From Labilibacter marinus (lineage in GTDB: Bacteria; Bacteroidota; Bacteroidia; Bacteroidales; Marinilabiliaceae), in assembly GCF_001659685.2 (NCBI RefSeq), contig NZ_LXYE02000019.1:1-64000 (forward strand): 64,000 nucleotides of DNA. Direction: 5' to 3'. Of the stretch, positions 52,701 through 60,063 are shown piece after piece. The position numbers and the translations under genes are program-made. The notes below the pieces were generated by a model. It saw only the letters and a list, made by a program, of their open reading frames with translations. It was not told where the DNA came from and searched no databases. Every line of letters starts with the position of its first letter. Position 1 is the first letter of the stretch.

Positions 52701-52989
52701 GCGTAGAAGTATTGGAGATGATGACTTAGCTATTCATTCTAAATTTCTTAACTACGAATACGATTGTAAAAAAGGCGACACTATTTATTTATTTTCTGAT
52801 GGGTATACAGATCAGTTCGGTGGACCTAGAGGTAAAAAAATAATGAAGGTAGGTGTTAAAAACCTATTGGAAGAGATTCATGAAAAACCAATGGATAAAC
52901 AGGGCGAGCTAGTAAGAGATTATTTTAAGAACTGGAAAGGGGATTTAGAACAAATCGATGATGTTTTATTTATGGGGATTCAATTATAA
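49798..52989 (+). CDS. Reg_prop beta-propeller sensor with SpoIIE phosphatase output
   Basis: This is a 1063-residue transmembrane signalling protein. It has a signal peptide (1-25, ending IQAQ), two-component-regulator propeller repeats (about 30-620, repeated G-LW-IG/T units such as NGYLWIGTGEGLVRYDG), and a Y_Y_Y beta-sandwich (about 650-745). A membrane helix (about 756-776) and a coiled coil (about 780-815) lead into a PP2C-type SpoIIE domain (about 817-1063) with FAPRDIVSGDFYW, CCADCTGHGVPGAFMSMIG and LFSDGYTDQFGG. In Bacteroidota such propellers usually drive histidine kinases; here the output is a serine phosphatase, which would act on an anti-sigma/anti-anti-sigma type switch. It is the last gene of the operon. 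Confidence 0.9.
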   Translation: MIQFKKLLFLFIASLALIAPCSIQAQSFDFKSFDSDMGLPQNFVYCLTQDHNGYLWIGTGEGLVRYDGINFITYTQNDSLADDFAHSLFVDRDGILWVGHNNGTLSYYKDGFHKVIPEEKATSPIKDICQDNLGNIWATVQNNGLIKISPDKKITTFFQRDLFADKLFYSVESVDAFNLLLGSSEGLLHLKLDQNAEAESLNPISKIPPTNINTIVKRRALEGEYWIATEDEGFYLFQFDNKDAKHIASNKLCVQFNIEYENILDIYEERNGNLLLATWGKGVIKLFLDETTQTFSESFNFSTENGLNHNFIKAILGDREDNYWFATYGGGVSVLLSDYFIHYDLENIGFKQSKAKSVIANHTNLWIGLDNGILHTDPFCFTDHEYYDSALGIPNDEISGFGYDNDSTLWVASRSNGLYYRNKNKLVFKKYSYRSGISDPIINDMAILNRKIFLATNDGFYEVDLAANETSLFTTNEKLPHNNINFVYIDKEDRVWIGPKSSGICWIDSTNIEVHRLSHSPLDVSGMTTDKEGNFWLSTQGKGVLKYNQDTLIAIDITDGLTKNYCYDIVCDKNDRLWVCHQPGVSTIDIKTGDIRKFGFKDKMGGDFYNLWEDEEENIWFASSHGVIKYYPDRDRKNTVAPKINFNYIEISGKPYPLNTPIKLPYPYNKAYSKFKFDFTGISFKSPLDVTYQYRLLQEGDDKKKDWIDLGTVNFREYEFLPDGKYDLQIRAFNADGIPSTTPLSVKIEIASPIWKKLWFYMVLLALVGFIFYWTIKFRERQLRLKAEALQKEVDSQTVVLREQKEEIEKKNIDITASINYAKRIQRSILPPVNELKDSFPESFIFFAPRDIVSGDFYWFNRTKEKFVLCCADCTGHGVPGAFMSMIGTTLLNDISNQEKSQSPADILEKLDSNIRVLLQNDNVEQAKDGMDISVIEINLNNGKVRIASAKRPVFMYINNELSVYNGTRRSIGDDDLAIHSKFLNYEYDCKKGDTIYLFSDGYTDQFGGPRGKKIMKVGVKNLLEEIHEKPMDKQGELVRDYFKNWKGDLEQIDDVLFMGIQL

Positions 52990-53012
52990 ACAAACGTAAT
53001 ATCATAAAAATG

Positions 53013-53044
53013 CAAAGGGTGGTTTTTAATAATTCCACCCTTTT
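53013..53044 (+). terminator. Terminator of the surface/sensor operon
   Basis: AAAGGGTGG (53014-53022) pairs with CCACCCTTT (53035-53043) across a 12-nt loop, with the T residues of the right arm continuing to 53044. It lies 25 nt after the phosphatase stop codon and closes the five-gene operon. Confidence 0.85.
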
Positions 53045-53104
53045 CTCGTATAATAAGGTGCATATACGTACCTTTAATGTATATCTACACTAATAAGCTA
53101 TACA

Positions 53105-53881
53105 ATGGAAGGCTTCATAAAACTAGACAAAACAAACATTAAAGACGAACATATATCTTGTGCATTTTCAGATAAAAAATGTAAAGAGAGTTACGAGCTA
53201 AAAAAGGCTTGGCTATCGGAACAATTTGAGTTTGGTTATACATTTAGAAAGTTAGATGAAAGAGCAAAGGTTTTTATTGAATATGGCCCTAGCGAACATG
53301 CATGGGTTCCAATTAAAGCAAACAATTATCTGGTAATTAATTGCTTTTGGGTTTCAGGGAAGTATAAAAAGAATGGATATGGCAAAGAACTATTAAGTCT
53401 GGCTTTACAAGATGCAGAAGCTCAAGGGAAAGATGGTCTAATAACCGTTGTTGGCACAAAGAAGTTTCATTTTATGAGTGATACAAAATGGCTTATAAAA
53501 CAAGGATTTGAAATAATTGAAGAGCTGCCTACAGGCTTTAGTCTATTGGTGAAGAAAATAAAAAACAACGAAAACACCCCTTGCTTTAATAACAGTGTTA
53601 AATCAATTACTACGGTTAATAAAGAGGGAATAGTTGTGTATTATAGTAATCGCTGTCCATTTTCAGAATATCATGTACATAACTCCTTAAAAGAAACTGC
53701 AAACAAGCGTAACATACCTTTAGAGGTAGTTAAGCTCGAGACTATAGAAGAAGCACAAAATGCTCCAACTCCAGCAACAATTTTTAGTTTGTTTTACGAA
53801 GGTGAGTTTATTACAACCGATATTAGTATTTGCATGGACAGTCGCTTTGACAAGCTTCTAGCAAAGTCCTTAGAAAAATAA
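53105..53881 (+). CDS. GNAT acetyltransferase with C-terminal YoaP-like domain
   Basis: This 258-residue protein has a GNAT N-acetyltransferase domain (about 50-155) with the acetyl-CoA loop in VSGKYKKNGYGKELLSLALQ. A C-terminal YoaP-like domain (about 178-258) begins VVYYSNRCPFSEYH, with a cysteine in a thioredoxin-like position. The joined arrangement is found in a family of uncharacterised bacterial proteins; the acetyl acceptor is unknown. It is a single gene whose stop codon is 3 nt from the stop of convergent cdsA, with no room for a separate terminator. Confidence 0.8.
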   Translation: MEGFIKLDKTNIKDEHISCAFSDKKCKESYELKKAWLSEQFEFGYTFRKLDERAKVFIEYGPSEHAWVPIKANNYLVINCFWVSGKYKKNGYGKELLSLALQDAEAQGKDGLITVVGTKKFHFMSDTKWLIKQGFEIIEELPTGFSLLVKKIKNNENTPCFNNSVKSITTVNKEGIVVYYSNRCPFSEYHVHNSLKETANKRNIPLEVVKLETIEEAQNAPTPATIFSLFYEGEFITTDISICMDSRFDKLLAKSLEK

Positions 53882-53884
53882 TGC

Positions 53885-54697
53885 TTAACGCACAAATATC
53901 TCGATATAGAACGCAGCCATTGGCAAAGCAAAAATAACGGCATCAAAACGATCTAGAAAGCCACCATGACCAGGAAGAATAGAACCTGAATCCTTCACTC
54001 CTATGCTCCTTTTAAACATCGATTCTAATAGATCACCTAACACTGCCATTATTGAGGTTATACCTCCAAAAATAAGCCACTGAGACACATTAAGATCTGT
54101 CCAATATATAGATAAAACATAAGCCGTAATAAGCGTAAATATGAAACCTCCAATGGTTCCTTCCCAAGTTTTTTTAGGTGAGATGCGTTCAAAAAACTTA
54201 TGGCGACCTATAGTTACACCAGATACGTACGCACCAGTATCATTAATCCACACCAAAATAAAAACAGCTAGAGGTAGTTTAAAACTATAAACACCATCAT
54301 GAAAACCTAATGAGTGTAAAAATGCAAATGGAGCACCTACATACAATGCACTAAGCAAACTAGTGCCTAAACTCTCAAATGGCTTACCTGTTGTTTTAAA
54401 TAATTCTAAAGCAAATACTAATGAAATTAGTGGTACTATTAAAAAGAATATGGAAAGTTCGGAAATACCAGATTTTACCAGAAAGCTAGCTAGGTAAATA
54501 AATACGCCTACACTTAACATGGTTAGAAAATTATTCTTGATATTGGCGTTTGTTAGTAAACCCTGCAACTCATATATACTAGCTACAACAACTAAAAAAA
54601 ACACAAGAAAAAAGGAGAAGGCATGATAATAGATTCCTCCAGCTACAATAAAAACAAATAATATCCCAGTTAAAACTCGCTGCCAAAAATTGTTCAT
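53885..54697 (-). CDS. cdsA: Phosphatidate cytidylyltransferase
   Basis: This integral membrane enzyme of 270 residues makes CDP-diacylglycerol from phosphatidic acid and CTP for phospholipid synthesis; its product feeds PssA (encoded at 1.1 kb). About eight helices are visible. The C-terminal CDS signature is complete: SMFKRSIGVKDSGSILPGHG followed by GFLDRFDAV. A preceding SPKKTWEGTIGG segment is also conserved. It lies downstream of ftsH on the same strand, but a terminator separates them, so it may have its own promoter. The rsfS-ftsH-cdsA order is a familiar Bacteroidota arrangement. Confidence 0.95.
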   Translation of the reverse strand: MNNFWQRVLTGILFVFIVAGGIYYHAFSFFLVFFLVVVASIYELQGLLTNANIKNNFLTMLSVGVFIYLASFLVKSGISELSIFFLIVPLISLVFALELFKTTGKPFESLGTSLLSALYVGAPFAFLHSLGFHDGVYSFKLPLAVFILVWINDTGAYVSGVTIGRHKFFERISPKKTWEGTIGGFIFTLITAYVLSIYWTDLNVSQWLIFGGITSIMAVLGDLLESMFKRSIGVKDSGSILPGHGGFLDRFDAVIFALPMAAFYIEIFVR

Positions 54698-54803
54698 TCG
54701 TAATATATTTATACCCTACAAAAATAAGCAGTTAAACTAATTTACATTCATTTTATCGAATAAAATCAATAATTATTTAGCCTATTGTTTCAACAGTAAA
54801 GAA

Positions 54804-54835
54804 CAAAAAAAGAGGAACATAAAATGCTCCTCTTT
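54804..54835 (-). terminator. Terminator after ftsH
   Basis: On the minus strand AAAGAGGAGCAT and ATGTTCCTCTTT (plus 54824-54835 and 54809-54820) form a 12-position stem with one mismatch and a 3-nt loop. It continues into a T run (plus-strand A run from 54805). It lies 36 nt after the ftsH stop and before cdsA. Confidence 0.8.
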
Positions 54836-54870
54836 AATATCTTACGAAAGGCAAACTACCTTTTTATAAT

Positions 54871-56925
54871 TTACGCCTTATCTTCCGAAGCGTTATTATC
54901 CGTTTTTGGGTCCTTATTATCCTCTTCACTATCGTTCTCTTTAGCTTCTGCACCATCTCCATTCTCATCCAACTGAACAATGTGTTTGTTCACTTTACGT
55001 TTTCCAAAAATGCTTTCAAGATCTTCACTAAAAATAACTTCTCTATCTAAAAGAAGGTTAGCTAACTCAGTATGCTTGTCTTTATTCTCAATAAGAATCT
55101 TTTTAGCACGCTCATACTGCTCTTCAATAATTGCACCTACTTCTTTATCTATTGCTTGAGCCGTCACCTCACTATAAGGTTTAGTAAAACCATACTCATT
55201 CTGACCACTCGAATCAAAATAACTGATGTTACCTAACTTCTCACCCATTCCATAATAAGTAACCATGGCATAAGCCTGTTTAGTAACTTTTTCAAGATCA
55301 TTTAAAGCTCCTGTCGAAATCTTACCAAATTCAAGTTCTTCAGCTGCTCTTCCTGCTAGTGTAGAACACATCTCATCTAAAATTTGCTCTGTAGTAGTCA
55401 ACTGACGCTCTTCTGGTAAATACCAAGCAGCACCTAAAGCTTTTCCCCTAGGAACAATCGTTACTTTTACCAAAGGATGAGCGTATTCTAACAACCAACT
55501 TGTAGCAGCATGACCCGCTTCATGAAAGGCAATTGCTTTTTTCTCTTCTTTGGAGATGATTTTATTCTTCTTTTCAAGTCCTCCAACAATTCTATCAACA
55601 GCACTCAAGAAATCTTCCTTCTCTACAATTTTTTTGTTACCACGTGCTGCAATTAAAGCTGCTTCGTTACACACGTTAGCAATGTCAGCACCAGAGAAAC
55701 CGGGTGTTTGCTTCGATAAGAAATCAGACTTCACATCATCGCTTAATTTTAGCGGACGTAAATGCACTTCAAAAATCTGCTTACGCTCTTTGATATCCGG
55801 AAGTTCAACATGAATCTGACGATCAAAACGCCCTGCTCTCATTAATGCTCTATCCAAAATATCGGCACGGTTAGTTGCTGCAAGAATAATTACACCCGAA
55901 TTGGTTCCAAAACCATCCATCTCAGTTAATAACTGATTCAGCGTGTTCTCACGTTCGTCATTAGCTCCCATGCTAGCACTCTTACCTCTGGCTCTACCTA
56001 TCGCATCAATCTCATCGATAAATACTATACATGGAGATTTTTCTTTGGCTTTTTTAAACAAATCTCTAACTCTAGAAGCTCCTACTCCAACAAACATCTC
56101 TACAAAGTCAGAACCTGACATACTAAAGAAAGGAACATTCGCTTCTCCAGCTACAGCTTTTGCTAATAACGTTTTACCTGTACCTGGAGGGCCTACTAAT
56201 AAAGCTCCTTTAGGAATTTTACCTCCTAGATCTGTATATTTCTCTGGTTTTCTAAGAAATTCAACGATTTCTTCAAGCTCTGTTTTAGCTTCCGCTAAAC
56301 CTGCTACATCCAAAAAGTTAACATTGATATTTGATTCCTTATCAAAAACCTTAGCTCTGGATTTTCCTACATTAAAGATGTTACCACCTCCAGCACCTCC
56401 ACCTTGAGAACCCATTCTACGGAAGATGAATATCCAAATAATCAACAGCAAAAGCAAAGGCCAAATAAAGCCTAGAATCTCGTTCAGATAATTTGAGCGT
56501 TGTTCATATTTGTGTGGAACATTTAGGTTTTTAGCTTCCTCCATCTTTCGATGGTCTTCAACATAACTATCAATGGTAGGTAGTTCAACTCTAAAATGAG
56601 GTCCTTTTTCGGTAAGGGCAGAAAACCTATCTCCAAATTCGTCTTTATACTTATCTAAAGCGTCCTTTTTTATAGTTACCTCTACAACTCCTTCATTCCT
56701 TATAACGGTTACCATATCAATATCACCAGAAGGCAATACCTCATTAACATACTGACTATAGGGTAATTTTTTAACTATCTCATCTTGTTTTACCATAAAG
56801 AATGAGATCAGCAATAGTAGTACTATGCCGTAAATCCAATATCCATTAAATTTAGGAAACTTTGTATTTAAGTTATTTCCTCCCTGATTGGAAGGATCGT
56901 TTTTTTGTTTTTGCTCTTCGCTCAT
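54871..56925 (-). CDS. ftsH: ATP-dependent zinc metalloprotease FtsH
   Basis: This membrane-bound AAA+ protease degrades misfolded membrane proteins and some regulators. The 684-residue protein has an N-terminal helix (about 28-46), a periplasmic domain, a second helix (about 150-170), then the AAA module with Walker A GPPGTGKTLLAKAV near 230, Walker B CIVFIDEIDAIG and the arginine finger region RAGRFDRQ. The zinc site is HEAGHA near 468. The C-terminal tail (about 640-684) is unusually rich in Glu, Asp and Asn. It lies between rsfS (21 nt upstream) and cdsA. Confidence 0.97.
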   Translation of the reverse strand: MSEEQKQKNDPSNQGGNNLNTKFPKFNGYWIYGIVLLLLISFFMVKQDEIVKKLPYSQYVNEVLPSGDIDMVTVIRNEGVVEVTIKKDALDKYKDEFGDRFSALTEKGPHFRVELPTIDSYVEDHRKMEEAKNLNVPHKYEQRSNYLNEILGFIWPLLLLLIIWIFIFRRMGSQGGGAGGGNIFNVGKSRAKVFDKESNINVNFLDVAGLAEAKTELEEIVEFLRKPEKYTDLGGKIPKGALLVGPPGTGKTLLAKAVAGEANVPFFSMSGSDFVEMFVGVGASRVRDLFKKAKEKSPCIVFIDEIDAIGRARGKSASMGANDERENTLNQLLTEMDGFGTNSGVIILAATNRADILDRALMRAGRFDRQIHVELPDIKERKQIFEVHLRPLKLSDDVKSDFLSKQTPGFSGADIANVCNEAALIAARGNKKIVEKEDFLSAVDRIVGGLEKKNKIISKEEKKAIAFHEAGHAATSWLLEYAHPLVKVTIVPRGKALGAAWYLPEERQLTTTEQILDEMCSTLAGRAAEELEFGKISTGALNDLEKVTKQAYAMVTYYGMGEKLGNISYFDSSGQNEYGFTKPYSEVTAQAIDKEVGAIIEEQYERAKKILIENKDKHTELANLLLDREVIFSEDLESIFGKRKVNKHIVQLDENGDGAEAKENDSEEDNKDPKTDNNASEDKA

Positions 56926-56946
56926 TAGTTAAAAATAAATAACTGA

Positions 56947-57321
56947 CTAAAATAAGTTTTCGATGTCGGTACGTTTTGCATCAGCCCAAAGCTCTTCTAA
57001 ATTGTAAAAGCTTCTGATAGGCCTCTGAAAAACATGAACTACTACATCCACAAAGTCAACTAAAATCCACTCGGCATTTTCTTTTCCTTCTGTGTGATAT
57101 GGTTTTTCATTCAGTTTTTCTCTTATATAATCTTCAACTGAATCACCAATGGCACCTACTTGGGTATTACTATCCCCATCACAAATCACAAAAAACTGAC
57201 AAATACTTCCGTCAATTTCTCGCATGTCCAAAACAGCAATATTTGTGCCTTTCTTTTCCTGAATACCTTCAACAACGGCATCTACCAATTGTTCAGCAGA
57301 GTTATTCTCTTGGATTGTCAT
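56947..57321 (-). CDS. rsfS: Ribosomal silencing factor RsfS
   Basis: This 124-residue protein of the Iojap/DUF143 family binds ribosomal protein L14 and blocks subunit joining in slow growth. The conserved core is visible: NIAVLDMREIDGSICQFFVICDGDSNTQVGAI near residues 29-60 (kept here as separate motifs LDMREIDG and FVICDGDS), EGKENAEWILVDFVDVVVH, and a C-terminal YNLEELWADA. It is the first gene of the rsfS-ftsH pair, 21 nt before ftsH, and is divergent from birA. Confidence 0.93.
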   Translation of the reverse strand: MTIQENNSAEQLVDAVVEGIQEKKGTNIAVLDMREIDGSICQFFVICDGDSNTQVGAIGDSVEDYIREKLNEKPYHTEGKENAEWILVDFVDVVVHVFQRPIRSFYNLEELWADAKRTDIENLF

Positions 57322-57484
57322 TAATTTTATATGTTTTTTACGATTACTTTATACTACAAGGCTGCTAATTTACTAGAAAAACATGAAGATACTACATTTT
57401 TATATTCGCTTTTACTAACTACTTTTGCTGTTATAAAACAATCTGCCAACTTTAGTGACATTATGGCGGAATAAATCACATCAT

Positions 57485-58249
57485 ATGTCATCATTGGATC
57501 AGTTTAAAATATATAAATACGAACAACTTGCTTCTACCAACAATAAATTGAAGGAGCTCAAGCTTACATCTGACCTAAATGAATACGCCATTGTACAAAC
57601 GGATAATCAAACTGCAGGCAAAGGTCAAGCAGGTAATTCATGGGAAAGCGAGAAAGGTAAAAACCTAACGTTTAGCTTATATATCAAACCTAACTATGTA
57701 GAAATCCAAGACCAATTTATCATTTCAAAAGCGGTTGCTCTTGGAATAATTAGTGTATTTAACTCTTACAAAGAAGGATTTAAGATAAAATGGCCCAATG
57801 ATATATATTATCACAATAAGAAAGTAGGAGGAATATTAATAGAAAATGCACTTTGCCAAAGCGAAATAAGTGAATCCGTTATCGGGATTGGATTAAATAT
57901 TAATCAGACTAATTTTATTAGCGATGCACCAAACCCAATTTCTATAAAATCCATTCTTAATAAAACTATGAATTTGGATGAGATATTAGTTCGTATTTTA
58001 GCGAGCATTATTGAGCAAATAGAAAAAATTAAAGCAGGCAAAGATATAGAGCTTGATGATTTATATATGAAACACCTATATAGAAATGTAGGATTACACG
58101 CGTATAAAGATGAGAATGGGAAATTTGAGGCTTCTATTAACGGAATTAATAACTACGGCCACCTAGAATTAAAAACTCCAGATGGAACAATTCGTAGTTA
58201 CGCCTTTAAGGAAGTTGAATTCCTACTTAATTTGGATATTGATAATTAG
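57485..58249 (+). CDS. birA: Biotin--[acetyl-CoA-carboxylase] ligase
   Basis: I start at the ATG at 57485 (MSSLDQFKIYKYEQLASTN); ten further upstream codons are open but start-less apart from an alternative codon. The 254-residue enzyme attaches biotin to carboxylase carrier protein. It has the BirA catalytic motifs QTAGKGQAGNSWES near residue 50 (GRGRxGR-like loop), FKIKWPNDIYYHNKKVGGIL near 108-127, and IGIGLNIN. There is no N-terminal DNA-binding domain, so it is not a repressor. The 3' end overlaps the convergent SRPBCC gene by 23 nt. Confidence 0.9.
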   Translation: MSSLDQFKIYKYEQLASTNNKLKELKLTSDLNEYAIVQTDNQTAGKGQAGNSWESEKGKNLTFSLYIKPNYVEIQDQFIISKAVALGIISVFNSYKEGFKIKWPNDIYYHNKKVGGILIENALCQSEISESVIGIGLNINQTNFISDAPNPISIKSILNKTMNLDEILVRILASIIEQIEKIKAGKDIELDDLYMKHLYRNVGLHAYKDENGKFEASINGINNYGHLELKTPDGTIRSYAFKEVEFLLNLDIDN

Positions 58250-58637
58250 CAATAGCGTCTCCTAACATATTTAAAAATTTATTGACTTGCTTACCCACCA
58301 TCATTTTCATCATCGGGTTTAACTCTGCTTTTAAGGTCAACTTAATTCTGGTATCACTTTCAGAAACTTTCTTTAACTGAACCCACAGATAAAAGTTAAA
58401 TGGCACCTTTCCATCCGTTGAATATTTTACGGTTTTAAAGGGTTCCTTATCTACAATTTTCAATCCTGCATCTCCAATTCCATCTACCTTAAACCTACAA
58501 GTATCCTCTGTACTTTGCCAGTCCTTAATCTTATCTTGGGGAATTAGCTCCTGAAAATTATTAAAGTTGGAGATAAACGAAAACACCTTTTCTTCAGGGT
58601 GCTCAGTTTTTTTTATTTCACTTTCGTATTTAGTCAT
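58227..58637 (-). CDS. SRPBCC-fold (START/polyketide cyclase-like) protein
   Basis: This 136-residue cytoplasmic protein has the pattern of the Bet v1-like SRPBCC fold. An N-terminal strand-helix (EEKVFSFISNFNNFQELIP) is followed by a run of beta strands and a long C-terminal helix (KMMVGKQVNKFLNMLGDAIANY). The fold makes a hydrophobic ligand cavity; the ligand is unknown. It lies downstream of pyrE on the same strand, after a terminator, and overlaps the 3' end of birA tail to tail. Confidence 0.82.
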   Translation of the reverse strand: MTKYESEIKKTEHPEEKVFSFISNFNNFQELIPQDKIKDWQSTEDTCRFKVDGIGDAGLKIVDKEPFKTVKYSTDGKVPFNFYLWVQLKKVSESDTRIKLTLKAELNPMMKMMVGKQVNKFLNMLGDAIANYQYPN

Positions 58638-58647
58638 ATCTTAAAAC

Positions 58648-58682
58648 AAAAAAAGCTCAAAAGGGAGCAACCCAATTGAGCC
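58648..58682 (-). terminator. Terminator after pyrE
   Basis: On the minus strand GGCTCAA (plus 58676-58682) pairs with TTGAGCT/C (plus 58654-58660), followed by seven T residues (plus A run 58648-58654). An inner GGGTTGCTCCC region may add to the stem. It sits between the pyrE stop and the SRPBCC start, so the SRPBCC gene probably depends on read-through or its own promoter. Confidence 0.72.
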
Positions 58683-58702
58683 ATTATATTTTTATATATT
58701 TA

Positions 58703-59335
58703 TTACTTCCCCCAACTTGCTGGGTCATTTCTCCATGCTCCCAATTCGTTCACATCATCAGCAGATACATAACCTGACGAAGCAGCAACTTCAATTAACG
58801 TTTGATAATCACTTAGGGTATTCAATTGAACGTTGTTCTCAGTAAAATTATCTACAGCCTTTTGAAAACCATATGTAAAAATAGCTACCATTCCCATTAC
58901 CTCACAGCCAGCTTTTCTTAAAGCATCCACAGCTTTTAGGCTACTTCCCCCTGTTGAGATTAAATCCTCAACTACAACCACTTTTTTACCTGCTTCAATA
59001 TCACCTTCAATCAAATTTTCCATTCCGTGCCCTTTTGGCGAAGAACGAACATATACAAATGGTTTTTTTAACTCATCTGCCACTAAAGCTCCTTGCGCAA
59101 TTGCACCTGTTGCAACTCCAGCAATAACATCTGCATCTGGATATAATTCATTCACTAAATCTACAAACTTCAACTTAATAAAATCGCGAACCTCTGGATA
59201 AGATAATGTTTTTCGGTTGTCGCAATAAATAGGAGAATTCCACCCTGAAGCCCACGTAAATGGGTTTGTTGGTTGCAATTTAATTGCCTTAATTTGCAAC
59301 AATTGTTTTGCTATAGTTTCTGATACTTTTTCCAT
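58703..59335 (-). CDS. pyrE: Orotate phosphoribosyltransferase
   Basis: This enzyme forms orotidine monophosphate from orotate and PRPP in pyrimidine synthesis. I start at the ATG at 59335 (MEKVSETIAKQLLQIKAIKL); the open frame extends 36 codons upstream but only across the NUDIX gene. The 210-residue protein has FTWASGWNSPIYCDNR near 23-38, VIAGVATGAIAQGALVA, FVYVRSSPKGHG and the PRPP-binding motif VVVVEDLISTGGSSLKAVDA. The start codon overlaps the ATG of the divergent NUDIX gene on the other strand. Confidence 0.95.
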   Translation of the reverse strand: MEKVSETIAKQLLQIKAIKLQPTNPFTWASGWNSPIYCDNRKTLSYPEVRDFIKLKFVDLVNELYPDADVIAGVATGAIAQGALVADELKKPFVYVRSSPKGHGMENLIEGDIEAGKKVVVVEDLISTGGSSLKAVDALRKAGCEVMGMVAIFTYGFQKAVDNFTENNVQLNTLSDYQTLIEVAASSGYVSADDVNELGAWRNDPASWGK

Positions 59336-59954
59336 GGTGCAAATGTATAAAGTTTTTTTTAAGGATAGAATTGTTTTTTTAACCAACAATATTGATCGAG
59401 ATCTTAGTCCGGATTTTGGGGCTATTTTCAAATATTCAAACACAAAGGAACTTCAGGATTTTATTACAAATTTTGAAAAGAAGGAAGAAATTAAAAAGGC
59501 CTTTATATACCATCATGATTTGGATGAATTAATGGTATTATTCGGTAATTGCTTTAAGCAAATAACAGCAGCTGGTGGTGTAGTTTACAATTCCAACAAT
59601 GAGATTCTTTTTATTCATCGTTTGGGCGTTTGGGATTTACCCAAGGGAAAAGCTGAAAAAGGCGAATCGATTGAAGAAACTGCCCTTCGAGAAGTTGAAG
59701 AAGAATGTGCTATTTCTCCACTAAAAATTATCAAACCCTTAAATTCAACTTTTCATACTTATACTTTAAAGGGTAAACTAATCCTAAAAAAGACATACTG
59801 GTATAAAATGGAATATGCAGGAAACGATATCCCTAAACCTCAATTAGAGGAAGATATTACTGAAGCTTGCTGGATTCCCTCAAATAATGTTAAAAAAGTA
59901 ACAGATAATACCTATCCTAGCATTAAGGAGGTACTTTTTGAAGTAGAAAGTTAA
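59334..59954 (+). CDS. NUDIX hydrolase
   Basis: This 206-residue protein has an N-terminal domain of about 80 residues (MYKVFFKDRIVFLTNNID) and a NUDIX domain. Its NUDIX box GKAEKGESIEETALREVEEE (about 112-131) keeps the catalytic glutamates; the usual late Gly is Ala (ECAIS). The WDLPKGK segment and the N-terminal domain are common in Bacteroidota members of unknown substrate. The start may be 59334 or the ATG three codons later at 59343; with the first, it shares two bases with the pyrE start codon on the opposite strand. Pyrophosphatase activity on a nucleoside derivative is expected. Confidence 0.85.
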   Translation: MVQMYKVFFKDRIVFLTNNIDRDLSPDFGAIFKYSNTKELQDFITNFEKKEEIKKAFIYHHDLDELMVLFGNCFKQITAAGGVVYNSNNEILFIHRLGVWDLPKGKAEKGESIEETALREVEEECAISPLKIIKPLNSTFHTYTLKGKLILKKTYWYKMEYAGNDIPKPQLEEDITEACWIPSNNVKKVTDNTYPSIKEVLFEVES

Positions 59955-60063
59955 ATTTTTAATCTATTTTTGCACTCAGCCACTGATTTTGCCAAAGAAT
60001 GTAATTTCAAGTTTCGTTTTATTATATTTATAAAAGAATTAAGTACAAGCAAGCACAACACAC

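Noticed and set aside
55943-56407. Plus-strand open frame of 154 codons
   Set aside because: It is antisense to the AAA domain of ftsH, with low-complexity composition and no plausible start signals.
59336-59443. 36-codon N-terminal extension of pyrE
   Set aside because: It lies inside the NUDIX gene, and the normal PyrE N-terminus begins at 59335.
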